This document shows positions 37,068-46,046 of a stretch of 64,000 nt of DNA, in pieces; the first letter of the stretch is position 1; every line of letters starts with the position of its first letter. Origin of the DNA: Peristeroidobacter agariperforans (GTDB taxonomy: Bacteria > Pseudomonadota > Gammaproteobacteria > Steroidobacterales > Steroidobacteraceae); assembly GCF_004138335.1 (NCBI RefSeq), contig NZ_RYFW01000001.1, positions 1,984,001 to 2,048,000 on the forward strand, in the 5' to 3' direction. Below the pieces are notes generated by a model. The model was not told the DNA's origin. It searched no databases and worked only from the letters and a program-made list of their open reading frames with translations. The translations under genes and the position numbers were made by a program.

Positions 37068-37440
37068 AGCTGCCTTCACCGCTCCGGTCGAGCACCTTGC
37101 GCAGCAAGGCCAGGCCGGCGTCGACATTCAAAGCGGTGCGGATGCCAGGCAGCGACAATCCGAGCTCAACCAGAGTGATGGCAACTGCGGGCTGCATGCC
37201 CACGACTACGGTCTGCGCATCCAGGATGCGTGACATCGCCGCGATGTTGCCGAGCATGCGGCCGATGAAGGAATCCACCATTTCCAGTGCAGAAATGTCG
37301 ATGAGTACGCCGCGGGCCTTGGTCGCGACGATCTTGTTGGTGAGATCGTCCTGCAAGGTCATCGCCAGCTCGTCGTGCATGTCGACCTGGACCGTGACCA
37401 GTAGACAATCGCCCAGACGCAGAATCGGGACGCGGTCCAC
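37057..37440 (-). CDS. rsbS: Stressosome scaffold RsbS (STAS domain)
   Basis: 127 aa single STAS domain. The segment DISALEMVDSFIGRMLGNI places the phosphorylated Ser at position 57 (Ser59 in Bacillus subtilis RsbS). GMQPAVAITLVELGLSL is the second conserved element. The start is GTG 37440, 4 bases after the rsbR stop. RsbS forms the core of the stressosome with RsbR and holds RsbT. Confidence 0.95.
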   Translation of the reverse strand: MDRVPILRLGDCLLVTVQVDMHDELAMTLQDDLTNKIVATKARGVLIDISALEMVDSFIGRMLGNIAAMSRILDAQTVVVGMQPAVAITLVELGLSLPGIRTALNVDAGLALLRKVLDRSGEGSYVD

Positions 37441-37444
37441 GGCC

Positions 37445-38320
37445 TTATCCTCGCGCGGCGCCGGTGGCGGAGCCGGTCACCGTCAGGCCACGGCGCTTCA
37501 ACGCGAGGGCGAAGGCGTCGGACAAACTGGCTTTGGTCGCAACCGCCGACAGGTCGATGCCGAGGTGCACGATGGTCTGGGCGATCTGCGGACGGATGCC
37601 GCTGATGATGCAATCCGCGCCCATCAACTGCGCGGCGGAGACCGTCTTGAGCAAATGCTGGGCGACCAGCGTATCGACGGTCGGCACGCCGGTGATGTCG
37701 ATGACCGCAATGCTCGAGCCGGTGGCGACCAGTCGTTGCAGCAGGGTTTCCATGACAACCTGCGTGCGCTCGCTGTCCAGAGTGCCGATCAGCGGCAGCG
37801 CCAGGATCCCGGGCCACAGCTCCACGACCGGCGTCGACAGTTCGATCAACTCTTCCTGCTGGCGGGCGATCACCGATTCACGCGCCTGCTGATACACCTC
37901 GGTCGTGTACAGGCCGAGCGAATCGAGCAGCAAGGTCGTTTCCCACATTCCGTCGGCAAGCGCCTCAGGCTCATTGAGCAGACTGGTGCGCAGCCGGGTG
38001 AAGATGGGCTGTTTCAGCGAGAACACGAACGTAGCGACCTGCGACGGCGAGAAGCCCTGGGTGGCGCGGCTGCGTGACAGGTCGGCCAGGAATTCACGGA
38101 TCTCGGACCATTGCGAGTTGCGGGCATCGAACTGCATACCCTTGTGGATATTGCTCACCAACAGTGCGAGAAAACGCTGCGACTCATCGCGCAGCTGCGA
38201 TTCCTGTAAGCGCCCGGCGCGCCACGAGCCCGATTCCAGCTGCAGTCTGACCCACTCGGTGAGGATTTCTTGTTGATGCTGCTCGACAATGGCCGGCAGT
38301 CGACTTGCCAGTCGGTTCAT
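37445..38320 (-). CDS. rsbR: Stressosome sensor RsbR
   Basis: 291 aa. An N-terminal helical sensor (about 1-155, RsbRD-like: LPAIVEQHQQEILTEWVRLQ, QFLALLVSNIHKG-type region) has no haem or flavin motif I can name. The C-terminal STAS domain has VIDITGVPTVDTLVAQHLL and ISGIRPQIAQTIVHLGID. T217 and T249 correspond to the phosphorylated Thr171 and Thr205 of B. subtilis RsbRA. It is the first gene of the stressosome operon. The signal sensed cannot be told from sequence. Confidence 0.95.
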   Translation of the reverse strand: MNRLASRLPAIVEQHQQEILTEWVRLQLESGSWRAGRLQESQLRDESQRFLALLVSNIHKGMQFDARNSQWSEIREFLADLSRSRATQGFSPSQVATFVFSLKQPIFTRLRTSLLNEPEALADGMWETTLLLDSLGLYTTEVYQQARESVIARQQEELIELSTPVVELWPGILALPLIGTLDSERTQVVMETLLQRLVATGSSIAVIDITGVPTVDTLVAQHLLKTVSAAQLMGADCIISGIRPQIAQTIVHLGIDLSAVATKASLSDAFALALKRRGLTVTGSATGAARG

Positions 38321-38516
38321 CGCAACTCCTGTGTACAGCCTTGGCGAAGGCCAGGAAATAAGGCGCTGGTCAATGGCTAGGAATGACTCGCTTACGGAGC
38401 CTTCGTGTTGCCGTCTAGAGGATGCCGGCGCCCACCCGCGAATGACGCTCGACCGTCCGTTACGCGCGACAGGGCGCGACGGTTCCCATTTTTGAAATTT
38501 TTTCTAGCGGCGCCGG
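38321..38516. other. Leader of the stressosome operon
   Basis: 196 bases between the GGDEF-EAL stop (38517) and the rsbR start. It contains an AT-rich tract at 38487-38507 just after the GGDEF-EAL gene, but no convincing terminator hairpin or promoter could be assigned. Confidence 0.4.
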
Positions 38517-40091
38517 TCAGGCGCTGACGACTTTCAGCAGGTCGGTGTCGTCGTGCAGGCCGAGCGACCGGCCGTTCAAGAAATCGCGGCACTTACTTGC
38601 GGGCGCGGGCTCGGCGAACAGATAGCCTTGCGCGTACCGGCAGCCGAGCTTGCGAAGCATGTCCAGCTGCGACCAGCCTTCCACGCCCTCGGCGATCACT
38701 TTGATCTTCAGGTGCTCGGCCATCGCGATGATGGCGCCGACGATGGCGTGATCGTTGGCGTCCGTGCCCAGGTCGCGGATGAAGCTTCGGTCGATTTTCA
38801 GGTAGTCGACCCGCCAGCGCTTGAGGTAGCTGAGCGAGGAATAGCCCGTGCCGAAGTCATCGATGGCGATCCGTACGCCGAGGGCGCGCAGATCGTTGAT
38901 AGCGTCGACACCGGCTTCACTCGCAGGCGAGCCATGGCGCGCTTCGACCTGATCGAACATCGCGCCTTCGGTCAGCTCGATCTGGAGCATCGCCGGACTG
39001 ATCGAATTGGCCTGGGTCAGCTCGGCGATCCGCTGGCGCAGATCGCAGCGGGCCAGCTGGCCGGGCGAGACATTGATTGCGACCGGCACCAGCACGGTGT
39101 TGCCGGCTTTGCGCCATTGAACCATGTCGTCGATGACCCGCTTGATCACGAAGTCGCCGAGCCCCGCGATCAGGCCGGTTTCCTCGGCGATGGGGATGAA
39201 GCGCGTCGGCGACACATAGCCGTCGGTGGGATGTTTCCAGCGCACCAACGCTTCCAGGGTCACGACGCGTCGGGTCTCGATATCGACCAGCGGCTGGTAG
39301 TGCACGTCGAGCTGACTCTGCGACTCGAGTGCAGCGCGCAGGCGCTCCTCGATGGCGACGCGTTCCTTCAGCTGACGATCCATCACCGGGCTGAACACCT
39401 GGAAGTTGTTCCGGCCACGGTCCTTGGCCTGATACATCGCCGTGTCGGAATGGCGGAGCAGGGCGCCAACATCTTCGCCGTCCCGCGGGAACATGCTCAC
39501 ACCGACGCTCGCCGTCGTTACCAGCGGCTTGCCATCGATTTCCAATGGCGCGGCCAGCGCGGTGGTGATGCGGGAAGCGGTTTCTTGAACTTGATTGCTG
39601 CTCCTCACGATGTTGAGGACCACCACGAACTCGTCGCCGCCCATGCGCACTACGATGTCTTCGCCGCGCACGGCGTCCTTGATCCGTTGTGAGACCGCTT
39701 GCAGCAGTTTGTCGCCGGTCTCGTGACCGTGCGTATCGTTGACGTGCTTGAAGCGATCGAGGTCGATGAACAGCACTGCGAGCGCCGCTTTCTTGCGGCG
39801 GGCTTCTTCGATGGCCGCAGGCAGATGGGCTGCAAGGAACAGCCGGTTGGGCAGGCCGGTCAACTGATCGTGATGGGCGAGACGATCCAGCCGCTGCTGT
39901 TTCTCCAGCAACTGGGCTTCGATCTTGCGACGGACCATGCCGCCGTGCTCCACCTGCTCGATGAACTGGCGATGCCGCGACTCGGCTTCCACGACGCGCT
40001 CGTCCAGCTTGCGCATGCGCAGTTGCAGCCAGCCCGCCCAAGCTGTAACGGCGATCAGGGCGACGATGGCGCAAACGGCAAGGTAGAACAT
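38517..40091 (-). CDS. GGDEF-EAL cyclic-di-GMP protein
   Basis: 524 aa with one N-terminal membrane helix (2-24). The GGDEF domain has an intact active site (RMGGDEFVVVL, 151-155) and an inhibitory site RGED (142-145) five residues before it. The EAL domain is also intact by motif (TLEALVRWKHP, IELTEGAMFD, IDDFGTGYSSLSYL, EGVEGWSQL). It could make c-di-GMP, degrade it, or both; sequence does not decide. A coiled coil links the helix to GGDEF. There is no clear sensor domain. Upstream, in the same direction, lie the phytochrome genes. Confidence 0.93.
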   Translation of the reverse strand: MFYLAVCAIVALIAVTAWAGWLQLRMRKLDERVVEAESRHRQFIEQVEHGGMVRRKIEAQLLEKQQRLDRLAHHDQLTGLPNRLFLAAHLPAAIEEARRKKAALAVLFIDLDRFKHVNDTHGHETGDKLLQAVSQRIKDAVRGEDIVVRMGGDEFVVVLNIVRSSNQVQETASRITTALAAPLEIDGKPLVTTASVGVSMFPRDGEDVGALLRHSDTAMYQAKDRGRNNFQVFSPVMDRQLKERVAIEERLRAALESQSQLDVHYQPLVDIETRRVVTLEALVRWKHPTDGYVSPTRFIPIAEETGLIAGLGDFVIKRVIDDMVQWRKAGNTVLVPVAINVSPGQLARCDLRQRIAELTQANSISPAMLQIELTEGAMFDQVEARHGSPASEAGVDAINDLRALGVRIAIDDFGTGYSSLSYLKRWRVDYLKIDRSFIRDLGTDANDHAIVGAIIAMAEHLKIKVIAEGVEGWSQLDMLRKLGCRYAQGYLFAEPAPASKCRDFLNGRSLGLHDDTDLLKVVSA

Positions 40092-40235
40092 TGTGGCGCG
40101 TTGTTATTTCGACGCCCACAGTGTCGCGAAATGACGTCAACGCCCGCCGGATATGGCGCACAGTTTCGGGCCGCCCTCCTTGGCGGGCAGCCAAAACTTC
40201 GACGCAGGACCGGTTTGTGACTTAACAGTTGGCAG

Positions 40236-40874
40236 TTAGGCCGCGGGCGCAGTCCGCAACTGCAGGTCGCTGGCCGCCTGGCTGAAAGACCGGATGAACA
40301 TGGTGAAGGCGTAGACCGCGCCAGACACAGTCTGAGTCTGATCGTCCGCCGCCTCGTGGGTTTCCAGATGCTCGAGGAAGCTGCGCCACAGGTTGCTGCC
40401 TTCACCGGGCTGGCCATGGCTGAGATAGGTCGATGCGTTACGAACGTTCTCATCGGTGCTGGCGAGCACCTGATCCAGCTGCACGCGCGCCCCGAGGCGG
40501 GAGCCTTCCAATACATACAAGATGCCGAATACTTCGGACGGCGTCGGCGCTGTACGGCGTAGCGCAAGCGGTTGCACGTCCGACTGCAGGCTTTGCAGGT
40601 CCGCGAGAATCGCCGCCCGACGCGAACGCTCGCGCCAGTCGGGCAACAGCTGTTCGACGCCGGCTGTCTCGAGCAACTGTTCGATCGCGATCAGCGTCGC
40701 GGCGTTCGCTTGCAGGAAGCGCCGATAGTGAGTCGCATCGCCCAGGTTGAAACCGGCGGCGATTCGATCGAGGTCGCGGTGCAAATGATCGGTCGCGCCG
40801 CGCAACGAGTTGCGTCGGTTCAATTTGATGCTGGAAGTGGCGGGGCTGGACGCTGGCGTTTCATCAATTTGCAT
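40236..40874 (-). CDS. bphO: Biliverdin-producing heme oxygenase
   Basis: 212 aa BphO/HemO-type enzyme that opens heme to biliverdin, the chromophore of bacteriophytochromes. Family phrases are LRGATDHLHRDLD (His is the proximal heme ligand by alignment), SEVFGILYVLEGSRLGARV and AVYAFTMFIRSFSQ. The ATG at 40874 overlaps the hybrid-kinase gene upstream by 11 bases. It belongs to the phytochrome operon, where it supplies chromophore; the donor of electrons is not encoded here. Confidence 0.9.
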   Translation of the reverse strand: MQIDETPASSPATSSIKLNRRNSLRGATDHLHRDLDRIAAGFNLGDATHYRRFLQANAATLIAIEQLLETAGVEQLLPDWRERSRRAAILADLQSLQSDVQPLALRRTAPTPSEVFGILYVLEGSRLGARVQLDQVLASTDENVRNASTYLSHGQPGEGSNLWRSFLEHLETHEAADDQTQTVSGAVYAFTMFIRSFSQAASDLQLRTAPAA

Positions 40875-43266
40875 GTCGAGCGAAATCCTGACCGTCGAGC
40901 ACGCTACGGATACGCGCTGCCAGGTCATCGAAAGCGAAAGGTTTGGTGATCAGTTGCACGCCCGGGTCGAGCCTTCCGTGATGCACGATTACATCGCGGG
41001 CGTAGCCGGTCGCGAACAGTACTTTCAAACGTGGATGGAGGACGACGGCCTGCTGGGCCAGTTGCTGGCCGTTCATGCCTCCCGGCAACACTACGTCGCT
41101 GAACAGCAGGTCGATGTCGCCGGGAGGCGTCTGGCGTAGCAGGCTGAGTGCGTTGACGCCATCGCGCGCTTCGAGGACATCGTAGCCAAGCTCGCGAATC
41201 GTCTCGACGGTAAAAGCGCGTACGTCGGGATCGTCTTCCACCACCAGAATCGTTTCGCGCCTGGCGGCGAGCGACGCTTCGCATTGATTGTCAGCTTCGG
41301 GGACTTGCGCATCGGGACGAGCGGCCGGCAAATGAATCCGGATCGAGGTGCCGGCGCCATCCGCCGAAGTGATGCGCACGTGGCCGCCGGACTGGCGCAC
41401 GAAACCATAGACCTGCGACAAGCCGAGGCCGGTGCCCTGGCCGACACTCTTGGTCGTGAAGAAAGGTTCGAAGGCTCTCGCCAGCACTTCAGGCGACATG
41501 CCCGTGCCGGTATCGCGAACGTTGATCACGACGTACTCGCCTCGCGGCAGATTTTCCGCCGTACAGTGAGGCGCGTCGCGCAGATCCAGATTGAATGTTT
41601 CGATGCTGAGCGTGCCGCCATGAGGCATGGCGTCGCGCGCATTGACCGCGAGATTCAGCAGCGCGATCTCGAGTTGATTGCCGTCGATCTCCACGTGCCG
41701 CAAGTTCGGCGAGAGCGTGGTCTCGACCACGATCAATTCGCCGAGCGTCCGTTGAATCATCTCGGACATGCCGGCCACCAGCCGGTTGACCGCCACCGGT
41801 CGCGGATTGAGCGGCTGCTTGCGTGAGAACGCCAGCAGGTGCTGCGTGAGATTCGCCGCACGCTGGGCGCCAGCCATGGCGTGATCCGCCGCACGCCGCA
41901 AGCGCTCCTGGTTCGGCGGCAGCTTGCGTTGCAATGTTTCGATGTTGCCGACCACGACCTGCAGCAGATTGTTGAAGTCGTGCGCCAGGCCGCCGGTGAG
42001 CTGGCCGACGGCTTCCATCTTCTGCGCCTGACGAAGCGCTTCCTGCGCTTGCTCGAGCTGAGATTGCGCCGCCTTGTCTTCGGTGATGTCGCGACCGACG
42101 GCATAGATGTAGCCGTGCCCGAGCGCGGTCGACCAGGAAATCCAACGTGTCTCGCCGCCCCGGCAAACGAATCTGCACTCGAACGGGCGCTGATTCTCGA
42201 GCACTGCTTGCGCCATGGCTTGCTGGACGACGGCAGCGTCATCGGGATGAGCAAACTTTGCGAGATGCTCGCCGACCACTTCGCTGGTGCCGTGGCCAAG
42301 CGCCGCCTGCCACGCCGGGTTGACTTCGATGAGCGCGCCAACCGGTGTCATCACTGCCATCAGGTCTTTCGACAGCTGCCACAGGTGATCGCGCTCGGCG
42401 GTCTTGTGAGCGACTCGCAAAGTCAGCGTCTGATTCAAATCCTGCAGGGCGGCCTCGGCCTGCTTGCGCTCGGTGATGTCGTTGACGATGCCGATCAGGC
42501 GAGTGCACGCGCCGCCGTCCTGGAACGAGCGGCCCGACAGCGAGATCCAGCGCTCCTGCGCATCGCCGGAGCGGATGATGCGAAACTCGGCGGCTACGTT
42601 GCTGGCGGTAGCCGCCTCGATCGTTTCGTTCAAGATAGCTTCGATGCGCGGCCGATCACCGCTGTGGCAGCCCTTCAGAAATGTTTCGTGATTGGCAACG
42701 GCGTCCGGTCCGAGCCCGAACAGCTCACGACAGCGAGCATCCACATCGAAAGTGCCGGTCGCCGGGTCGAATTCCCACCGGCCCAGGCCCGCAGTCTCGA
42801 TCGCCAGCTGCGCGCTGGTCTCGCTGATGCGCAGTGCCTGTTCGGCCCGCACACGATCCTGGCGCTCGCGTGCTTCGGCGACGGCACGATCGACGGCAGC
42901 CGGCAAACGGCTCAAGCCGCGCTTCATCACGTAGTCGGTTGCGCCCCGGCGCAATGCATTGATCGCGAACTCCTCGCCGACCACGCCAGAGACAAAGATA
43001 AAAGGCATATCGGGATGGCGCTCGCGCACGATGTCCAGCGCCGTCAGGCCGTCGAAGTCCGGCAAGGAATAATCCGCGAGCACCACGTCGTAGCCGCCGT
43101 TGCCGATTTCCCGCATGAAGTCTTCGCGAGTCGCGACACGCTGCACCCTGCTCGCGCTGTCTGCTTTCGTCAGATGAGTGATGGCGAGCTCGGCATCGAT
43201 CTCGCTGTCTTCCAGCAGGAGGATGCGGGTCTGCGAGTGGGGGCGAGAGGCGAGCTCGGCGGCCAT
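40864..43266 (-). CDS. Hybrid histidine kinase REC-PAS-PAS-HisKA-HATPase-REC
   Basis: 800 aa. An N-terminal receiver (ILLLEDSEIDAELAI, VLADYSLPDFDGL) is followed by PAS domains near residues 160-290 and 300-430, a coiled coil, and a HisKA domain (GGLAHDFNNLLQVV with phospho-accepting His). An ATPase domain (LALLNLAVNARDAM-like seen as IALLNLAVNARDAMPHG, RDTGTGM, GTGLGLSQVYGFV) and a C-terminal receiver (ETILVVEDDPDVRA, LLFSDVVLPGGMNG) complete it. The ATG at 43266 is chosen over a longer frame (43656) that carries no domain. It lies between a receiver gene and bphO, all on the minus strand. Confidence 0.93.
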   Translation of the reverse strand: MAAELASRPHSQTRILLLEDSEIDAELAITHLTKADSASRVQRVATREDFMREIGNGGYDVVLADYSLPDFDGLTALDIVRERHPDMPFIFVSGVVGEEFAINALRRGATDYVMKRGLSRLPAAVDRAVAEARERQDRVRAEQALRISETSAQLAIETAGLGRWEFDPATGTFDVDARCRELFGLGPDAVANHETFLKGCHSGDRPRIEAILNETIEAATASNVAAEFRIIRSGDAQERWISLSGRSFQDGGACTRLIGIVNDITERKQAEAALQDLNQTLTLRVAHKTAERDHLWQLSKDLMAVMTPVGALIEVNPAWQAALGHGTSEVVGEHLAKFAHPDDAAVVQQAMAQAVLENQRPFECRFVCRGGETRWISWSTALGHGYIYAVGRDITEDKAAQSQLEQAQEALRQAQKMEAVGQLTGGLAHDFNNLLQVVVGNIETLQRKLPPNQERLRRAADHAMAGAQRAANLTQHLLAFSRKQPLNPRPVAVNRLVAGMSEMIQRTLGELIVVETTLSPNLRHVEIDGNQLEIALLNLAVNARDAMPHGGTLSIETFNLDLRDAPHCTAENLPRGEYVVINVRDTGTGMSPEVLARAFEPFFTTKSVGQGTGLGLSQVYGFVRQSGGHVRITSADGAGTSIRIHLPAARPDAQVPEADNQCEASLAARRETILVVEDDPDVRAFTVETIRELGYDVLEARDGVNALSLLRQTPPGDIDLLFSDVVLPGGMNGQQLAQQAVVLHPRLKVLFATGYARDVIVHHGRLDPGVQLITKPFAFDDLAARIRSVLDGQDFARHAN

Positions 43267-43268
43267 GG

Positions 43269-43733
43269 TTACTTCTTGTTGATGCCGGGCGCCGCCATGC
43301 GCGGCGGCGTTTCGTTGAGGACGCCCCAGAACATGCCTAGATCCTGGATCGCTTCGAAGAACGCGTTGAAGTCCACCGGCTTCACCACGAAGGCATTCAC
43401 GCCGAGCTCGTAGCTGCGCACCAGGTCGCTTTCCTCGCGCGATGACGTAAGCATCACGACCGGCACCGAGCGGGTCAGGCCGTCGGATTTGATCTTTGCG
43501 AGCACTTCCAGGCCATCCACCTTCGGCAGCTTCAGATCGAGCAACACCACCGCCGGATCGCCGGGCTGGCGATCCTTGTACTGGCCGCGGCTGTACAGAT
43601 AGTCCAGCGCTTCGGCGCCATCGCGGGCCACGACGATGTCGTTTGCCAGCTGGCACTTGGCCAGTGCGGCGAGCGTGAGCTCGATATCTTTCAGGTTGTC
43701 TTCGACCAACAGGATGGGCCGCAGATCAGCCAT
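43269..43733 (-). CDS. Response regulator receiver, phytochrome-associated
   Basis: 154 aa Rcp1-like receiver with PILLVEDNLKDIELTLAAL, VVLLDLKLPKVDGLEVL (phospho-Asp), VVMLTSSREESDLVRSYEL, and VVKPVDFNAFFEAI. Such receivers take phosphate from bacteriophytochromes. It starts at ATG 43733 and overlaps the phytochrome by 8 bases. The long C-terminal tail (GVLNETPPRMAAPGINKK) is usual for this group. The hybrid-kinase gene starts 3 bases after the stop. Confidence 0.92.
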   Translation of the reverse strand: MADLRPILLVEDNLKDIELTLAALAKCQLANDIVVARDGAEALDYLYSRGQYKDRQPGDPAVVLLDLKLPKVDGLEVLAKIKSDGLTRSVPVVMLTSSREESDLVRSYELGVNAFVVKPVDFNAFFEAIQDLGMFWGVLNETPPRMAAPGINKK

Positions 43734-45957
43734 CGACGCTTGCTCCTTTGCGGGGTATGCCAAAACGGAATTCCGCACCTCGGTCGACGGCGCCCTGCGC
43801 CTCGATCCACCCGCCGTGACGCTCGATGATCCGGTGTGTCAATGCCAGGCCGATGCCGGTACCCGGGAAATCTTCCATGCGGTGCAGCCGTTGGAACACG
43901 CCAAACAGTTTGTGCGCATAGGCCATGTCGAAGCCGACGCCGTTGTCGCGCACTGTGTAAACGCATTCCGACGCAAGTTGTTCACCGCTTATCTCGATGA
44001 TTGCGGGGGCGCGGTCGCGGCTGTACTTGAGGGCGTTGTCCACCAGGTTATACAAAGCCTGGCGTAACAGCGCCGCGTCGCCATTGGTTGGCGGCAGCGG
44101 CTGAATGCGCCATTCGATTTGCCGGTCGCGGGTGTCAGGCCCGACCGAGCGGATGATCTCCTGCACGACTTTCTGCATATCGACTGGCGCGACCGAGAGC
44201 GCCGTGCGGCCGAGCTGAGAAAAGTTCAGCAGATCGTCGACCAGCTGACCGGCTGACGCGGCGGCCTCATTGATGCTGTCCAGATAGTGCTGCGACTGAG
44301 CGCTCAGAGATTGCTCGCGATCGCGCAGCAGCTGGGTGTAACCGACGATGTGCCGGAACGGTGCGCGCAGATCGTGGCTCACCGAATAGGAGAACGACTC
44401 CAGCTCGCGGTTCGAGCGTTGCAGCTGGCTGGTGAGCTCGGCCCGCTCCTCGGCGCGACGAAGCACGAAATTGACGATGGCGGTTCGGAAATCCACCGCA
44501 CTGTCGATTTCGGCCTCCGACCACGGCAGGGCGCGGCCTTTCACCAGCTCTTTCCAACTGGCGAACGAATTGCGCGGCGTCAGGCGCTCGTTTTGCACTT
44601 GTTTGGCTTCACGTGGATCGCCCGCCCACAGCACGGTTCGCTCCACTTCGGGGCGGAACCAGAGGATGTAGCTGGAGTGCAGTTGTGAGATCGAAATTGC
44701 CAGCACGCCGCTTGCGACATCGACGATATCGGCAAAGTCGGGCCATTGCTGGCCGAGGCTGTCGGTCACGAAGGAATCGGCGCCCTGCTGGTGCAGCTTT
44801 TCGGTCAGCGCACGCACCCGATCGAGCGGCGGCGTAACGCCGGCGGTGAACAACAGATCGTCGTGCAAAACCGCTGCGCCGCTTGCGTTGGCGATCTTCA
44901 ACCAGGTGTCCGTGTGGTTGCCGAGCCCGCTCTGGAATGAGTCGCTGCCCGCGATCTTCGTCAGCAGCTCGCTTTCCACCCGCTTGAGCTCGATACGCCG
45001 GGCGGCATAAACGCCGCGCTGGCGCGCACCGATGTGTTGGGAGAGTACTTTGCCCAACAGATCGCACGCAGTGCGCGCTTGTGCATTGACTCGGCGAGGC
45101 GTGGCATTGTGAGCGGACACCAAGCCCCACAGCCGACCGTCCACTAGCACCGAAATGGACATGGATGCGAGCGTGCCCATGTTTCGCATGTATTGGAGGT
45201 GCACCGGCGAGACGCTGCGTAGGGCGGCGAAGCTCAGATCCAGAGGCGTGCCGCCTTTATCCAGCGGCGGCTCGATCGGCACGGGCGTGTAGTTCGCGTC
45301 CGGAATCACGCGCAGCCGGTTGAGTCGATACAGCTCACGCGCCTGAGGAGGAATGTCCGTCGCGGGAAAGCGCAGGCCGGCATAGGACGGCAGCACACCG
45401 TCGCCGTCTTCGGCCAGCACTTCGCCGTTCCATTGCTCGTCGAAACGATAGATCAGGATGCGATTGAAGCCGCTGATCTGCCGGAACTCGCGAGCGGCGG
45501 CTGCGCACAGGGAAGCCATGTCCTCGTGCGCCGGCAGGTCTTCCATGAAGCGGCCGATCCGTGGGTAATAGGCTTCGAGCGTTTCGCCTTCGGTTTCGGG
45601 CGGCTGCTCGAACTCGAGAATGATCCCCTGAGCCGTCTGATGGCCGAGCACCTGCAGGCGCTGGCCATTGATGTCCAATGTTCTCAAATAACTGCTGTCG
45701 GGGTTGGCCAGCCAGCTATTGATCTGGCGCTCGGCGGATTCACCGATCAGCTGGTTCAGCGAAAGGCCGAGCACGGTCGAGCCGCGTCTGCCGAGCAATG
45801 CCGTTGCATTGGCACTGGCCTGCACGATTCGCCTGCTGCCGGGATCTACAACCACAAGCGTCCCATGCGGCTGAATGCTGCCCGGAATCCGGATAGGTTC
45901 TTGCGCGCACAGGTCGAGGTCGAGGTTGAGATCGGATGTTGAGACCGCTGACACCAT
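43726..45957 (-). CDS. bphP: Bacteriophytochrome histidine kinase
   Basis: 743 aa photoreceptor. C17 near the N-terminus (LDLCAQEPIRIPGSIQPHG) is the biliverdin attachment site. A PAS-GAF-PHY core follows: LRFPATDIPPQARELY (the PASDIP-type motif), VSPVHLQYMRNMG (chromophore-lining His), and the PHY tongue PRNSFASWKELVKGRALPW. Next come HisKA (SYSVSHDLRAPFRHI), HATPase (LVDNALKYSR, RDNGVGFDM, TGIGLALTHRII) and the end. All parts for red/far-red sensing are present. It leads the operon with receiver, hybrid kinase and bphO. Confidence 0.96.
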   Translation of the reverse strand: MVSAVSTSDLNLDLDLCAQEPIRIPGSIQPHGTLVVVDPGSRRIVQASANATALLGRRGSTVLGLSLNQLIGESAERQINSWLANPDSSYLRTLDINGQRLQVLGHQTAQGIILEFEQPPETEGETLEAYYPRIGRFMEDLPAHEDMASLCAAAAREFRQISGFNRILIYRFDEQWNGEVLAEDGDGVLPSYAGLRFPATDIPPQARELYRLNRLRVIPDANYTPVPIEPPLDKGGTPLDLSFAALRSVSPVHLQYMRNMGTLASMSISVLVDGRLWGLVSAHNATPRRVNAQARTACDLLGKVLSQHIGARQRGVYAARRIELKRVESELLTKIAGSDSFQSGLGNHTDTWLKIANASGAAVLHDDLLFTAGVTPPLDRVRALTEKLHQQGADSFVTDSLGQQWPDFADIVDVASGVLAISISQLHSSYILWFRPEVERTVLWAGDPREAKQVQNERLTPRNSFASWKELVKGRALPWSEAEIDSAVDFRTAIVNFVLRRAEERAELTSQLQRSNRELESFSYSVSHDLRAPFRHIVGYTQLLRDREQSLSAQSQHYLDSINEAAASAGQLVDDLLNFSQLGRTALSVAPVDMQKVVQEIIRSVGPDTRDRQIEWRIQPLPPTNGDAALLRQALYNLVDNALKYSRDRAPAIIEISGEQLASECVYTVRDNGVGFDMAYAHKLFGVFQRLHRMEDFPGTGIGLALTHRIIERHGGWIEAQGAVDRGAEFRFGIPRKGASVDG

Positions 45958-46046
45958 CCGCCGCTCGTCGAGCTTGATTTTCTGCGCGACTCAATGCCTG
46001 GAAACAGCAGAAAGTTCCGATCATGGGAAACGGCAATGCCGTTCTA

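Noticed and set aside
40168-40192. Terminator hairpin after bphO
   Set aside because: Only five base pairs and no T-run on the minus strand.
43267-43656. N-terminal extension of the hybrid kinase
   Set aside because: It overlaps the receiver gene in another frame and shows no domain; ATG 43266 starts the first receiver.
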